Counted from the stretch's first letter, positions 33,938 through 45,480 are shown. The stretch: 64,000 nucleotides of DNA from Gambelia wislizenii (GCA_030847615.1 JAUMIR010000015.1:6403501-6467500), one strand, 5' to 3'. Notes: generated from the sequence alone by a model not told the origin. A program made the numbers and translations.

Positions 33938-34780
33938 ATGTCTTACCAGTGCAAGCAACCCTGCCTGCCCCCTCCCATCAGCATAAAGGGGGCCTCCATC
34001 AAGTGTGCAGATGTGTGTTCCTCAGCATGTAAAAACCCCTGCAGCAGCGTCTGTGCATCACCATCCTCATGTGAAGCTATGACCGTGAAGGCAACTGCAG
34101 CAAAGTGCGTGGACCCATGCAGCACCCAAGTGTGTGCCACTCAAAGCCAAGCTGTGTGCTCTGACCCATGCAGCAGCACGGGAGGAGTGAAAGCTAAGAC
34201 ATGCCCAGATCCTTGCTCTGCCCCAAGCCAAACGGTGTGCAGCGACCCATGTGGAGTGAAGACAGAGTCAGTCAAATGCAAAAGCCCTTGTGCTTCTGTC
34301 TGTGACACACCATACCAGGCGGTGCCCTGTGACAGCCCATGCCAATCCAGTGTGTGCCAAGCTCAAACATGTGCCTCCATTTGCGTAACACCTTGCCAAG
34401 GCCAGACCTGTGTTCCTGTTTGTGCCTCCCCTTGCCAAGGGCAAACATACATCCCCATCTGCATCCAGAGCTGTGGGTATGGCTGTGGCCAGATTGTCCT
34501 GGTGCCACAGAGGTATTGCATAAATCCATGCACCAGCTCCTGTGGCAATGTCTGTGTGACTCCATACCAGCTCCAGTTGTCCTCACCACATCAATATTAT
34601 CAATCCACTCCCTGTTGCAAATCCTCCTGCTCTTCTCAGTCCACTCCCTGTTGCAAATCCTCCTGCTCTTCTCAGTCTGCTCCCTGTTGCAAATCCTCCT
34701 GCTCTTCTCAGTCTGCTCCCTGTTGCAAATCTTCCTGCTCTTCTCAGTCTGCTTCCTGTTGCAAGACAACATGTTCTTAA
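33938..34780 (+). CDS. Gene B: cysteine-rich EDC-like protein, 280 aa
   Basis: Predicted cornified-envelope or cytoskeletal cross-linking protein of keratinocytes. It has 280 residues and 51 cysteines (18%). Residues 1-30 begin MSYQCKQPCLPPP, a start shared in style with gene C (MSY..Q.KQP) and with gene A. Residues about 30-165 are built from degenerate Cys-Pro modules (CSDPC, CPDPC, CVTPCQGQTC). Residues 166-222 are tyrosine- and glutamine-containing (GYGCGQIVLVPQRYC, SSPHQYY). Residues 223-280 are a tandem array of PCCKSSCSSQ units. No signal peptide or membrane segment. The ATG lies 20 nt behind a good splice acceptor. EDC proteins of this type work through disulfide and transglutaminase cross-links; that is family knowledge. 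Composition also resembles keratin-associated proteins, but the gene layout favours EDC. Confidence 0.88.
   Translation: MSYQCKQPCLPPPISIKGASIKCADVCSSACKNPCSSVCASPSSCEAMTVKATAAKCVDPCSTQVCATQSQAVCSDPCSSTGGVKAKTCPDPCSAPSQTVCSDPCGVKTESVKCKSPCASVCDTPYQAVPCDSPCQSSVCQAQTCASICVTPCQGQTCVPVCASPCQGQTYIPICIQSCGYGCGQIVLVPQRYCINPCTSSCGNVCVTPYQLQLSSPHQYYQSTPCCKSSCSSQSTPCCKSSCSSQSAPCCKSSCSSQSAPCCKSSCSSQSASCCKTTCS
34604..34780 (+). repeat. 36-bp coding tandem repeat in gene B
   Basis: Four full 36-bp units start at 34604, 34640, 34676 and 34712, each encoding STPCCKSSCSSQ or SAPCCKSSCSSQ. A fifth, degenerate unit carries the stop. Units differ by very few bases, so expansion is recent and repeat number may vary. 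Confidence 0.95.
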
Positions 34781-34810
34781 TGCTCTGAAAATGCTCTGAA
34801 AATCTTGTGT

Positions 34811-35065
34811 CCACATTGCATAATTATTGGCCTTTGACTCCACTTTAACTGCCTTTGGTCCCTCTCTCTTATGCAATCCTGGGATTTGTAATTTTATGAG
34901 GGACCAAGCATTCCCTTCCAAGCCCTCTAAAGCTGCAGTTCAGGGGACTGCAGCTGAGAATTCTAAATATCCCTCTCCAAGCTACAAATCCCAAGATTGC
35001 ATTGGATAGAGCCAAGATAATTAAACTGGCATTGTATTATGATAATTGGGCAGTGTAGATATATC
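34811..35065. mobile_element. Palindromic MITE downstream of gene B
   Basis: Inverted arms: TGCAATCCTGGGATTTGTAA (near 34873) against the complement of TACAAATCCCAAGATTGCAT (near 34983), with ends CCACATTGCATAATTATTGG and, reversed, CTACACTGCCCAATTATCAT. A non-autonomous DNA transposon, diverged. It probably lies in gene B's 3'UTR or just beyond. Confidence 0.7.
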
Positions 35066-35218
35066 TTGGCTTGGGTCTTGGGGAATTGAAGAAATGACAG
35101 TTTCATGCATAACCCACACCTCCTTGTCCTCTCTAGCAACCCACCTCTCTGTGGTGTCTCTTTGATTGCCTTCAGCCTCAGTCATGTTATGTCTTCCTAC
35201 TTATGAGTCACCAGTCTC

Positions 35219-35405
35219 TTTCACACTACAGAATTATAGCACTTTGATATGACTGTGTCATGACTATGGAATCCTGGGATTTGTAGTTTCACAAGGCACT
35301 TAGGCATTTCTACCAGAGAGCTGTAGTTTCTCCCCAAAGCACATCTCCAGATTCATTAGGATGCAGTCATGGTAGCTGAAGTGGTATCCAAGTGTCACAT
35401 TATTC
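35219..35405. mobile_element. Second palindromic MITE copy
   Basis: Related to the preceding element: AATCCTGGGATTTGTAGTTT near 35271 and an inverted GAGCTGTAGTTTCTCCCCAA. The ends read CACACTACAGAATTATAGC and AAGTGTCACATTATTCT. Confidence 0.6.
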
Positions 35406-36350
35406 TATGCTTTTATCTGAAGATGAAATTTCTTCAGGTCACCCACTAAAGACAATGTCTCTCAAGAGAATTGCAAACATTTTGAAGAGAAGTACTATGA
35501 ACTGAGCTAAGGATGATGGTTGTGGGATTGACAAATGAGACCAAAATGATTTCTGGAGTTGTGATTATGCCTCATAAAAGTATTTTTTTAGACATGGCAC
35601 AATAATAAAAACTTAAGAATAAAATGGTAGAAATGACTACATTACTGTTGCAAAGTTCCCTCAGTTTTTCAGTGGTTTACAGTTTGAAATTCAGTTTCTA
35701 GTTCTGAATGAAAAACTTAACTTCAGATTTTGAAATCTGAGTGCCGTAACTTTATTGCTGCCTCTCGCTTTCTACTTTTGGAAGATGCCAGGTATGATAT
35801 GCCATAAATTGTCATCAAATACTCTTACATTTTTGATATCTCTGGATATCAGATATGGAATACTGTTAAATGGTCAGTGCCATTGTATGTTAGCTATGCT
35901 AATCACTCCTGCCTGTTAGCTCCCCAAACAAATGCTAATGCCATTGCATGTCAGCCATTAAGCACTGTCAAATGCTAAACATTCCTACCTGTTAGCTCTC
36001 ACACATAAATTCTAAATGCCACTGCACAGTGAAATACTGTCAACAATTATCCCTCAGATTATAAAATAATGGAATCAAATATTGTTGATAATCAAATTGC
36101 AGATGGTTATGAACTAAATAGTCCAATGGAAATATAGAGTTGCTATAATTGTTCACAGACATAAATTATCAGGAAAATTTATGAAGAGAACACCATTTTA
36201 GTTCTACTTGGAACCACTCTTTTCATGGCAGCTGGGGCTTTTCCTCTCTTTGCTTTGCTTCATTGCTGCTTTGTATGTAAAAGTATATCAAATAAAGTCT
36301 GCTTTCTTGGGCACTGTGTGACTCTTGGCTTATATTTATTTGATTTATAC
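35406..36350. other. Non-coding, 3' of gene B
   Basis: AT-rich with no gene. AATAAA occurs at 35604-35609 and 35618-35623 and could serve gene B if its 3'UTR spans the MITEs. Phrases such as CATTGTATGTTAGCTATGCT near 35882 and CATTGCATGTCAGCCATTAA near 35943 form a short imperfect tandem repeat. Confidence 0.4.
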
Positions 36351-36558
36351 CTCAGCATGAGGAGGAACTTTTTGACAGTCAGAGCTGTTCGGCAGTGGAA
36401 CACACTTCCTCAGAGCGTGGTGGGTCTCCTTCGTTGGAGGTCTTTAAACAGAGGCTGGATTGCCATCTGTCGGGGATGCTTTGAGCGTGATTTCCTGCGT
36501 GGCAGAATGGGGTTGGACTGGATGGCCCTCGTGGTCTCTTCCAACTCTACAATTCTAT
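36351..36558 (+). mobile_element. CR1 LINE 3' fragment
   Basis: Short truncated copy, [20 protein letters not shown] onward, ending CTCTACAATTCTAT. It follows a TTTATTTGATTTATACC tail at 36335-36351. Confidence 0.88.
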
Positions 36559-36688
36559 ATGCTGCCTTTCTCCCAGAATGGGACACAAGTTGGCTCACAA
36601 CACATAAAATACAACATGCAATTAAAATCACGACAATTAGAAGTTAAAAGCAATTAAAATCATGACAGTTTAACATTATAGAATCTAA

Positions 36689-37018
36689 GGAGATTTTCAG
36701 ACCTGCAAAATCCCGGTTTGCCGCGCGAGCAGCCTCCCGAAACTGCTGCGCGGCAAGGGTCTACTTCGGACGACGCTGTGCCTCTCGCGAAACCGTCCGT
36801 GTCACTTCCGTGAAGCTTGGGACGGCTCCGCGCCATATTTCAATCACGGAGGCTGCCCGTGATTGAAATATGGCGCCGAGCCGTCCGAAGCTTCACGGAA
36901 GTGACACGGATGGTTTCGCGAGAGGCACAGCGTCGTCCGAAGTAGACCCTTGCCGTGCAGCAGTTTCGGGAGGCTGCTCGCGCGGCAGACATGCATTTTG
37001 GCAGGTCTGAAAATCTCC
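36689..37018. mobile_element. 330-bp GC-rich near-perfect hairpin element
   Basis: Two arms of about 161 bp are inverted copies with roughly a dozen mismatches, meeting at a 7-nt centre (AGGCTGC, 36850-36856). Ends are GGAGATTTTCAGACCTGC in both arms. The arms are rich in CpG (CGCGCGAGCAGCCTCCCGAA, TCTCGCGAAACCGTCC) and contain a smaller palindrome GCCGCGCGAGCAGC...GCTGCGCGGC. It has no coding capacity. It is probably a fold-back MITE; terminal similarity to the element at 7438 suggests a common superfamily. Confidence 0.88.
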
Positions 37019-37540
37019 ATAGAATCATAGAATTGCAGAGCTGGAAGAGACCACGAGGGCCATCCAGTCCAACCCCATTCTGCCATGCAGGAAATCTTGA
37101 TCAAAGCATCCCTGACAGATGGTAATCCAGCCTCTGTTTAAAGACCTCCAAGGAAGGAGACCCCACCACGCTCCGAGGGAGTGCGTTCCACTGTCGAACA
37201 GCTCTTACTGTCAAAAAGTTCCTCCTCATGTTGAGGTGGAATCTCTGTTCCTGGAGCTTGCATCCATTGCTCTGTGTTCCAGTCTCTGGAGCAGCAGAAA
37301 ACAAGCCTGCTCCATCCTCAGCGTGACATCCCTTCAAATACTTAAACAGGGCTATCATATCACCTCTTAACCGTCTTTTTTCCAGGCTAAACATACCCAG
37401 CTCCCTAAGTCTCTCCTCATAAGGCATTGTTTCCAGACCTTTCACCATTTTAGTTGCCCTTCTCTGGACACGCTCCAATTTGTCAATATCCTTTCTGAAT
37501 TGTGGTGCCCAGAACTGGACACAGTATTCTAAGTGAGGTA
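37019..37540 (-). mobile_element. CR1 LINE 3' fragment
   Basis: Directly abuts the hairpin: tail ATAGAATCATAGAATTGCAG, then on the minus strand an open frame through MKHL-type sequence to [20 protein letters not shown] and [20 protein letters not shown]. 5' truncation is at about 37540, followed by A/T runs. Confidence 0.92.
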
Positions 37541-38300
37541 AAAAAAATGTATTTTTTTTTTTAAAAATTAAACCATACAAATATACCCTAATAAAAAGAC
37601 TCTGTGTATACAGCTACAAATTAAAAGCCTGCTTGAATAAAAAATCTTTGCCTGCTGGCAAAAGGAAAGCAGGAAGGGGGTCATCCTCCCTAGGGTGGGG
37701 GCAGCCACTGAGACAGCTCTTCACAACTAACATTTTCTTCCTTGATCTACGTCTGGAAGACTAGTTTTGTGCTCCAGAGTAATGATTTCATGGCACCTTT
37801 AATAACATTTGATATATATTTGGAAGCTCCTGAGATGTCATCAAAGGACTTTGGACAGGAAGGAAATTAAACCTGCAAACTTGATCCCGCGGGAATTCAC
37901 AAACCCCAGTCCCTTCAACAGTGTTATATCTGGGATGCAAGCACAGAGATATTTAAAACTATGGCTGCAGGTCTATATTGTGGTCTATACTGCATAACTT
38001 TACACAGCTATGTAGCAGTGCTATAGAACCCTCCTAGTGAATTGTGAAGATGTGTTTCAGGGCACTGTCAAGAATGTTTAAGGTACATTGGGCTCTACCT
38101 AACCAGTGTCCTGATGTACATCAGGCTGTACTGATAAACATCAGCAGCAGTTAGCCATTGTCCACATGGGCATAGCGAGTGCCTGATATGGCCCAGTGAA
38201 TAGATCCTGGTGTCATGTCAGGGCAACCCTATGGTGAATTGCAAAGTTTTTTTTTTCCTGTTTCCTGAAGATGCAAGTTCACTTACATAGATGTATGTCA
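37541..38300. other. Non-coding spacer
   Basis: AT-rich, T run near 37551 and 38250. Around 37610-37700 it resembles the old repeat near 44810 (CTTTGCCTGCTGGCAAAAGG against CTTTGCCTGCCAGTAGAAAG). No gene. Confidence 0.4.
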
Positions 38301-38870
38301 AATCACAGAATCATAGAGCTGGAAGAGACCTCAAGGGCCATACAGTCCAACCCCCTGCCATGCAGGAAGACACAATCAAATCATTCCCAAGAGATGGCCA
38401 TCCAGCCTCTGCTTAAAAACCTCCAAAGAAGGAGACTACCACACTCCAAGACCGCAGCATATTCCATTTCCGAACAGTTCTTACTGTCAGGAAGTTTTTC
38501 CTAATAATGTTTAGGTGGAATCTCTTTTCCTGTAGTTTTGAACCCATTGCTCCATGCCCTAGTCTCTGGAGCAGCAGAAAACAAGCTTGCTCCATCCCCA
38601 GTATGACAGCCTTTCAGATGTTTAAACATGGCTATTATGTCCCCTCTCAACAGTCTCTTCTCCAAACTAAACATGCCCAGCTCCCTAAGCCGCTCCTCAT
38701 AGGGCATGATGGCTTCTAGACCTCTGACCATCCTGGTCACCCTCTTCTGGACACATTCCTGCTTCTCAATAGCCTTCCTGAATGGTGGTGTGCAGAACTG
38801 GACACGGTATTCCAGGTGAGGTCGGACCAAAGCAGAATAGAGTGGCACTATGACTTCCCTTGATCTAGAC

Positions 38871-39106
38871 CAGTGGTTCTCAACCTGTGGATATCCAGAT
38901 GGTGTTGGACTATAGTTGCGAGAAGCCCTCTGAGGTCCCACCTTGACAGCCAGGTGGTCCTCCCAGTCATTACTGAGGCTGTGAATTCAATCCTACATCC
39001 TCACTAATGACTGGGAGAACCACCTGGTTGTCAAGGTGAGACCTCAGCGGGCTCCTGGGAACTGTAGTCCAACAACATCTGGGGACTCACAGGTTTAGAA
39101 CCACTG
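38871..39106. mobile_element. 236-bp hAT-type MITE with 8-bp TSD
   Basis: Flanked by perfect 8-bp duplications ATCTAGAC (38863-38870, 39107-39114). Terminal inverted repeats CAGTGGTTCTCAACCTG and, reversed, CAGTGGTTCTAAACCTG. The interior is an imperfect palindrome (CCAGGTGGTCCTCCCAGTCA against TGACTGGGAGAACCACCTGG). 8-bp TSD with CAGTGGTT ends is typical of hAT non-autonomous elements. It is inserted into the CR1 at 38301-42364. Confidence 0.95.
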
Positions 39107-39685
39107 ATCTAGACACTATACTCCTATTAATGCAGGCTAGAATCATATTGGCTTTTTTAGTTGCTGCATCATACTGCTGACTCATGTTCAGCTTGTGGTC
39201 CACAAAGACTCCTAGATCCCTTTCACATGTACTGCCATCAAGCCAGGTGTCACCCATACTATATCTGTCCGTTTCATTTTTATTGCCCAAATGTAGTATC
39301 CTACATTTCTCCCTGTTGTAATTCATTTTGTTAGTTTTGGCCCAGCTTTCTAATCTGTTCCGGGCATTTTGGATTCTGATCCTGTCCTCTGGGTTATTAG
39401 CTACCCCTCCTAATTTGGTGTCATCTGCAAACTTGATAAGCGTACTCTCTATTCTCTCATCCAAGTCATTGATAGATGTTGAATAATACTGGGCCCAGGA
39501 CAGAACCCTGTGGCACCCCACTGGTCACTTTGCTTCAGGATAGAGAGGATCCATTGGTGACTACCCTTTGGGTTCTGTCAGTCAACCAATTACAAATCTA
39601 CCTAACAGTTGCATTGTCTAGCCCACAGGTTACTAACTTTTTTTGCAAGAAAATCATGGAGGACCTTGTCAAAAGCCTTACTGAA

Positions 39686-41765
39686 TTTTTTTTGGTGGTT
39701 TTTGTTTTTGTTTGTCATTTTTTTAATTTTAATTTTACCAAAAAATTTACAAAAAAATAGAGAATTTGGTAAGTGTGCTGGTTTCAAAATTAATACTGGT
39801 AAGACAAAAATACCAGCTAAGAATTTAGAAGAATTGGATAAGAAAAATTAATAGAATTAACAGATTTTGAAATAGTTAAAAAAGTAAGATATTTAGGGAT
39901 AAACTTAACAACGAAAACTCAGCAGCTATTTGAAAATAATTATGTAAAGGTTTGGCAAGAAATTAAGAAAGATTTATATAGATGGAAGGATATTCGATTA
40001 TCATTATTAGGTAGAATTTCAGTCATAAAAATGAACATGTTACCCAAATTAATGTTTCTTTTCCAAACAAAACCAATCATATTTACAAATATATTTTTTT
40101 TCTTGACTGGCAAAAAGAATTAGCTAAATTTGTATGGGCGGACAAGAAACCAAGAATAAAATGGAGACTATTTATTGACAGATGCCAAGGAAAGAGGAGG
40201 ATTAGGTGTTCCCAATTTAAAATTATATTTCGAGGCAGCATGCCTGACTTGGTTAAAAGGATGGATAGTATTGGATGATATGAGAAAACTAGAATTAGAA
40301 GGTTATGAATTAAGAATGGGTTGGCATGGGTATTTATGGTACGGGAAGGTGAAAGTAAATGCAGAATTCAAAAATCATATTGTTAGAAGATCACTAATAA
40401 GAGTCTGGCAGAAATATAAAGAAAGGGTAAATTTGAAAATCCCAAGCTGGCTTTCGCCCCAGGAAGCCTTTTGTAAACAAGAATTAAAAAAAAAAACTAG
40501 TTAACCTACAAGGACATAACGGTGAAAAAATTGGGAAAATGGGTGATTAAAGAAAGACAAGAGTTAGAAAAAGAAGGTATTAATCTGCATTGGCTAGCAT
40601 ATCAGCCATTGAAAGCAAGAAGCAAAGAAGAGCTAAAAATGTGGCAATATGATGGACAAATATCAGAATTGGAGAAAATTTTATATTTAGATGAAAATCA
40701 TCTAATTAGTAAGTTATATAGAATATTGTTAAAATTCAGTACTGAAGAAGAACATATTAAACAATGCATGATTAAATGGGCAACAAAAGTAGGACATAAT
40801 ATTTATATGAACCAGTGGGAATATAGTTGGAATAAAGGGCTAAAATTTACCTGTTCCTATAATTTAAAAGAAATTTTTTATAAAATGATGTATGATTGGT
40901 ACTTAACTCCTGAAAAATTAGCTAAAATGTTTAAAAATTGTTCAAATTTATGCTGGAAATGTAAGGATCATGTAGGCACATCCTTCCACTTATGGTGGAA
41001 GTGTACAAAAACACAAAGATTTTGGTCCAAAATCAATTTAAAAAATGGGAAAAATATTAGGATTTAGAATAAAACAAAGACCGGAATTATACTTATTAAA
41101 TATGCTAGATCTAGATAACAGAAATGAAATGAAGCATGGCAAATTAATAACTTATTTAGTAACTGTGGCAAGATTGGTCTACAAAAGGCAATGGAAATCC
41201 AAAAAAATACCAACATGTATGGACTGGATTGAGAAAATAATGGAAGTGGCACAAATGGATAAATTAACAAACTTAATAAGAGGAAGTGCTATTGAAAACT
41301 TCATGAAAACTTTGGAGCCATTTATAAAGTATTTAAAATGTATAAGAGGGGATACATGTACATTAGGATTTAACAGTTAAGGAATATTGTTATTATTGTT
41401 ATTATTAGGGATATTATTACTCTTTTTATTCTGTAACTTAGGTAGGAAGGTGAATTATTAATAGGTTGACAAATAGATGGACTATGTGAAATGATAGATA
41501 AAGAAGAGGAGGAAACAGATCATTTAAATGTAGAAGCAATTCAGGAACATGTGGAATGTCTTTTTGTTTAAGGAGAGGGTGGATTTTTTGTCTAATTATA
41601 TGTTATATGTTTAAGTGTTTAAGATTAAGTTTTGTTTGTTGTTGTTTTGTTTTGAGGTGTTTTGAATTGGTGGTATAAGGAGGCTAAATGTGTCTATGAT
41701 GTCTATATGTTTAATTTTATATGGCAAAAGACTTAATAAAATGATTTGGATAAAAGTAAAAAAAA
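39686..41765 (+). mobile_element. L1 LINE, 5'-truncated, nested in CR1
   Basis: Flanked by a 15-bp duplication AAAAGCCTTACTGAA (39671-39685, 41766-41780) and ending in an A run. Encodes the ORF2 C-terminal half: CAGFKINTGKTKI, GGLGVPNLKLYFEAACLTWL (40189), then CWKCKDHVGTSFHLWWKC (40522-41067 frame), the CX2C...H...C motif of L1 ORF2 C-termini. Frame shifts at about 40500 and 41050. The first 75 bp (T-rich) do not read as L1 ORF2 and may be an inverted or filler piece. Confidence 0.92.
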
Positions 41766-41889
41766 AAAAGCCTTACTGAAATCAAGACACACTACATCCA
41801 CTGTGTTCCCTTCATCTATCAAGTTTGTAACTCTATCAAAAAAAAGATAAGATTAGTTTGAAATAATTTGTTTTTGAGAAATCCATGTT

Positions 41890-42025
41890 TTATTTTTATT
41901 TATTTATTTATTTATACCCTGCTCTTCAGCCACAAGGCTATCAGAGCGGCTTACAAATTGTTTTAAGCAATAGCCATTTACACATCTACACTGCATTAAG
42001 CAGTTTCCAATGTGTGTTAGCTAAC
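41890..42025 (-). mobile_element. SINE-like element nested in CR1
   Basis: Near-identical to 30150-30281 (AGAGCGGCTTACAAATTGTT, ACACATCTACACTGCATTAA). It interrupts the CR1 between AAATCCATG and TGACTTTTAGTG. Tail (TAAA)n on the minus strand. Confidence 0.85.
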
Positions 42026-42365
42026 TGACTTTTAGTGTTCACGGCATTCCTTTCTAAGTGCTTACAGACTGTCTGTTTAACGATCTGCTCTAGAATCTTC
42101 CTTAGTATTGATGTCAGGTTGACTGGGCAGTAATTATTTGGGTCTTCTTTCCCCCACTTTTCAAAGATGGGGACAACATTTGCCCTCTTCCAGTCTGCTG
42201 GGACCTCTCCTGTTCTCCAGGAATTCTCAAAGATTTTTGACAGTGGTTTTGAGATTACTTCTGCCAGTTCTTTTAATACCCTTGGATGAAGTGCATCTGG
42301 CCCTGGAGACTTGAACTCATTTATACTGGCCAGGTATTCCTGTACTACCTCTTCACCAATTCTGT

Positions 42366-42470
42366 AAATTGGTAGGCAAAGGCAAACCCCTCTGAACAAA
42401 TTCTGCCAAGAAAACCCCATGATAGGTGGACCTCAGGGTCGCCATAAGTCCAAAATGACAACAACAACAT
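42366..42470 (+). mobile_element. SINE 3' half
   Basis: GGCAAAGGCAAACCCCTCTG, TTCTGCCAAGAAAACCCCAT, GGGTCGCCATAAGTCC, then ACAACAACAAC. It begins where the CR1 ends. Confidence 0.8.
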
Positions 42471-43110
42471 TCAATACTGAATCCCACCCATAATGTTTGA
42501 CCTACAACTTCCGTACAGAACTGAGGCTGGTTTGCCTCAGGGGTCAGCAAAGATGGTGACTCCCCCATATGTTTTGTGTAACAACTCCCATAATTCCCGA
42601 CCACTGGCCATGTTGGCTGAGTATGACACATGGGGGTGGGTGAATGAGGGCAGTGCCCACCCAAAATAAGAGTTCTATCTCCCCCAATGAAATTTTCCTT
42701 CACTCCCAAAATTTCTAGTAAAGCAGCAACTCAAACCTTCAGTTGAGCTTTTTGAAATACAGTCAGTGTCCAATGCATGAGGTCAGGCAAAGTGACCAAG
42801 AGAATGCCAGCACAGCAAAAAGAAGACTTCCAGGTATGAAAAATTCCCAACGTCTTACCATCTGCAATACCAGAAATTTGAGGAGTGAAGGGAAATTCTG
42901 TGGGAGAGATCTTTCTCTGAGGGGGGTAATGCTTCATTTTGCCTCCTTCCCTGGTAGTTACACCCCTGTATGATTGGAGTTGTAGTTTAAAAGCTCTGAT
43001 GGGAACTATCTTGTTTATATAGTGTGTGGGCATTTGTGCCCTGGAAAGTAGTCAGGCTTGGAACAGGGAGTTGGTAACCTTGTGCTTTCCAGGTGTCTGC
43101 ACTACATGCT
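42471..43110. other. Non-coding spacer
   Basis: No recognised repeats or genes. Confidence 0.4.
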
Positions 43111-43111
43111 C

Positions 43112-44330
43112 CCTAGAATCATAGAATCATAGAATTGTTGAGTTGGAAGAGACCACGAGGGCCATCCAGTCCAACCCCCATGCCACGCAGGAAATCTTGA
43201 TCAAAGCATCCCCGATAGATGGCAATCCAGCCTCTGTTTAAAGACCTCCAAGGAAGGAGACCCCACCATGCTCTGAGGGAGTGTGTTCCACTGCCAAACA
43301 GCTCTTACTGTCAAAAAGTTCCTCCTAATGTTGAGGTGAAATCTCTGTTCCTGGAGCTTGCATCCATTGCTCTGTGTTCCAGTCTCTGGAGCAGCAGAAA
43401 ACAAGCCTGCTCCATCCTCAGTGTGACATCCTTTCAAATACTTAAACAGGGCTATTATATCGCCTCTTAACTGTCTTTTTTCCAGGCTAAACATACCCAG
43501 CTCCCTGAGTCTCTCCTCATAAGGCATCGTTTCCAGACCTTTCACCATTTTAGTTGCCCTTCTCTGGACACGCTCTAATTTGTCAATATCCTTGTTTAAT
43601 TGTGGTGCCCAGAACTGGACACAGTATTCTAAGTGAGGTCTGACCAACGCAGAATAGAGTGGCACTATTTACTTCCCTTGATCTAAATACTATACTTCTA
43701 TTGATACAGCCCAAAATCGCACTGGACTTTTTAGCTGCCGCATCACACTGTTGGCTCATGTTCAACTTGTGGTCTACTAGGACTCCTAGATCCCTTTCGC
43801 ACGTAGTCTCATACAGCCAGGTCTCTCCCATCCTGTATTTATGCATTTCATTTTCCCGCCCTAAATGCAGTACTTTACATTTCTCCGTATTGAATTTCAT
43901 TTTGTTAGCTTTGGCCCAGCTCTCCAGTCTATCCAGGTCATTCTGAATTTTGATCCTGTTCTCTAGGGTATTAGCTACTCCTCCTAATTTGGTGTCATCT
44001 GCAAATTTGATAAGTATGTCCCTAATTCCCTCATCCAAGTCATTGATAAAGATGTTGAATAGCACTGGGCTTAGGACAGAACCCTGTGGCACCCCACTGG
44101 TCACATCTTTCCAAGACGAAGAGGAGCCACTGCTGAGCACCCTTTGGGTTCGGCTGGTCAACCCATTACAAATCCATTGAACAGTTAACTTGTCTAGCCC
44201 ACATTTTACAAGCTTGTTTGCAAGAATGTCATGGGGAACCTTGTCAAAGGCCTTACTGAAATCAAGGTATGCGATGTCCACAGCATTCCCTTCATCTACC
44301 AAGCTGGCAACTTTATCAAAAAAAGAGATC
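43112..44330 (-). mobile_element. CR1 LINE, RT C-terminal half
   Basis: Young copy with two long open frames on the minus strand, 44302-43583 (239 codons: [37 protein letters not shown]) and 43665-43201 (154 codons, [20 protein letters not shown]). A single frameshift near 43670 (extra T in ACTATTTACTTCC) separates them. RT motifs A, B ([20 protein letters not shown]) and C (FADD) are intact. 5' truncated. Confidence 0.95.
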
Positions 44331-45480
44331 CCTCATCCCGGGCCACCAGTTGTTCAGGCTGGGGCTTATGGGAGATTTAATCCAAACATTTCAGAAGGGA
44401 CAAAAGGTATTCAACCCCTAGCTTAGGGTGTCTGACTGGCCTAAGATCACCTAATTGGTCTCATGGCAGAGTCAGAATTTGAACCTGAGAATGGCCCAGC
44501 ACCTTGAATACTGCCCTCCATTGCCAACAAATGGACCTGAATCCTATCGGTAGAATTAGAGTAGACCAATTGAATCAATGGGATTGAGCTATTTATTTAT
44601 TTAATTTACATCCTGCCTTTCTCCTGGTACAACCCAAGGAGCCTTGCAACAAGTTAAAAACAAAGTACAGCTAAAATCTTCTTATACAAAATTTTCAGAA
44701 ACCATCCAACAATTCTGTTGAAAGCCCAAAGGTAGAACAGTTTGGAACACATCTGAAACACAACAAAGAAGACAAACGCACAGCACACCCTTCTACCACA
44801 TGAGTTAAGAGCCAAAGCCCTGTTTGAACAAAAAGGTCTTTGCCTGCCAGTAGAAAGAGAGCAGAGAAGGAACCAATTGACCCACCTGTGGCAGGGAGTT
44901 CGACAGCCTAGGATCAGCCACTGAAAAGACTTTCTCCCGTGTTCTCACCAGACATGCCTGTGATGATGGTGGGGCCAAGAGGAAGCCTATGGGTTGTCTC
45001 TCCACTCAACAATTGACTTAGTGGGTTTCTTTTAGTAAGGACTACTCAATAGGATTCAGACCATGGCCTACATTGGGCAGAAGATGGGATAAACTACTAC
45101 CTGTCCTTGCAGATACTGGCCTGGGCCTTATGGCACATTGCCTAGACTGCTAAAAATATTTTGGGAGCTTGTTTGTGATTCCTCTCTTCATGATGATGAT
45201 CTAGCATATTTGGTTTCTGTTCATGATGAAGATGATCTATCATATCTGGTCTCAGATGCCATCTAGTGGTTAGTTGATCTTGGAGATCAAACACATTTTC
45301 AATAACATATTTGCACTTCAAAAAATCTTGTACAGTTGGCCCTCTGTATCCACAGATTCTGCATCTACAGATTCCTCTATCTACAGCTTGAAATATTCAT
45401 TTACCCTCCCCCAAAAGGAAACCTTGATTTTACCATGTGATATAATGGATACCCCTCTCCATTGATGCCCCCTTGTCATG
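44331..45480. other. Old repeats, no gene
   Basis: A degraded SINE body near 44420-44515 (GAGTCAGAATTTGAACCTGA), then 44585-45010 with an old LINE/SINE tail (ATTTATTTATTTAATTTACA) and the peptide-like remnant REKVFSVADPRLSNSLPQVG on the minus strand. Confidence 0.5.

Larger units (their letters stand above)
38301..42364 (-). mobile_element. CR1 LINE carrying three later insertions
   Basis: The CR1 itself is made of blocks 38301-38870, 39107-39685, 41766-41889 and 42026-42364, read on the minus strand from GEEVVQEYLASINEFKSPGP (RT start) through [17 protein letters not shown] to [18 protein letters not shown] and a reversed CTATGATTCTGTGATTTG tail. Insertions are a hAT-type MITE, an L1 fragment and a SINE-like element. 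All four blocks are collinear, so the order of events is clear. Confidence 0.9.

Noticed and set aside
34604..34780. CRISPR-like array
   Set aside because: The 36-bp units are contiguous, coding and without spacers.
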